A stretch of DNA of 64,000 nt, from the NCBI GenBank assembly GCA_030054145.1, contig JASGCK010000007.1, positions 1-64,000 of the forward strand, read 5' to 3'. Shown here piece after piece: positions 63,907 to 64,000 of this stretch; the stretch's first letter is position 1, and each line of letters opens with the position of its first letter. The DNA comes from Cytophagales bacterium. Lineage in GTDB: Bacteria; Pseudomonadota; Gammaproteobacteria; Burkholderiales; Burkholderiaceae_C. The position numbers and the translations under genes were made by a program. The notes under the pieces were generated by a model that saw nothing but the letters and a program-made list of their open reading frames with translations, had not been told where the DNA came from and made no database searches.

Positions 63907-64000
63907 CTAACCCCCAAGATCGCGACAAACATCTGATCGAAACCACGGTCAGTAGCGAGTTGGTGTATCAGGGTGATTTTTTGCACGTCAAGCACGATGT
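63903..64000 (+). CDS. NUDIX hydrolase (ADP-ribose pyrophosphatase-like), partial
   Basis: Only the first 32 codons are in the window: MTNPQDRDKHLIETTVSSEL, then VYQGDFLHVKHD. SSExVyxGxFLxVxxD is the usual start of ADP-ribose-type NUDIX enzymes, which follow DUF2818 in Burkholderiales. The NUDIX box lies beyond the edge, so the call rests on start and context. Confidence 0.65.
   Translation, partial: MTNPQDRDKHLIETTVSSELVYQGDFLHVKHD

Overview
The window looks like a chromosomal segment of a betaproteobacterium of the order Burkholderiales, most like Comamonadaceae. The reasons are the gene orders thrS-infC-rpmI-rplT-pheS-pheT-ihfA-merR-tRNA-Pro and rpsO-pnp-qor-tpiA-secG-tRNA-Leu-nuoA-to-N-DUF2818-NUDIX, a betaproteobacterial DUF6806 protein and an intracellular PhaZ. 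No species can be named from the sequence alone.

Layout. (1) 1-2000 is a mobile scar. Two inverted fragments of one IS3-like element flank a short stretch of integron-type gene cassettes, all on the minus strand: a PIN toxin pair, an unknown membrane protein and a cut third cassette, separated by two attC-like sites. (2) 2050-11378 is an aromatic catabolic block: a Rieske oxygenase and an IclR regulator on the minus strand, then a plus-strand operon with two flavin monooxygenases, each overlapping a small helical protein, a metallo-beta-lactamase-fold protein, homogentisate dioxygenase and fumarylacetoacetase. (3) 11455-20773 holds a LysR regulator and the translation block thrS to tRNA-Pro. 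(4) 20774-21478 holds remnants of an integrated element next to tRNA-Pro. (5) 21479-38797 is mixed metabolism (RsxB, PhaZ, DOPA-type dioxygenase, M48 protease, YjgN-like protein, creatininase, glutathione peroxidase, GlnS, crotonase, hydroxypyruvate isomerase-like, VapBC, nitronate monooxygenase, SDR, two GSTs). It includes an AT-rich three-gene module (GHKL-like fragment, STAS-like DUF4325, membrane protein) behind glnS. (6) 38798-42252 contains remnants: an internally deleted DinD-like gene, a truncated caspase-like gene and a truncated hipA joined at a dispersed repeat. HPP and BaiN/HI0933-type genes are intact there. (7) 42253-64000 is the conserved rpsO-pnp-tpiA-secG-nuo block, ending in a NUDIX gene cut by the window edge.

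How the genes work together. The catabolic operon probably hydroxylates a phenolic or aryl acid to homogentisate, opens the ring (HmgA) and cleaves fumarylacetoacetate (FahA). No clear maleylacetoacetate isomerase is seen nearby. The nuo operon encodes all 14 subunits of NADH dehydrogenase I, but three unrelated genes sit inside it: two between nuoD and nuoE (a secreted DUF2059-like protein and a retropepsin-like aspartic protease) and one secreted protein of unknown function between nuoI and nuoJ.

Two dispersed palindromic repeat families occur through the window. One is built on TTCCCGCGAAGGCGGGAA, the other on TTCGACAAGCTCAG with CGAAC. They lie between genes, at gene ends and in frame inside genes, and one copy marks the junction between two broken genes. 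The strongest candidates for undescribed biology are the extra genes inside the nuo operon, the paired monooxygenase/small-protein modules, the STAS-like/GHKL module and the cassette fragment.
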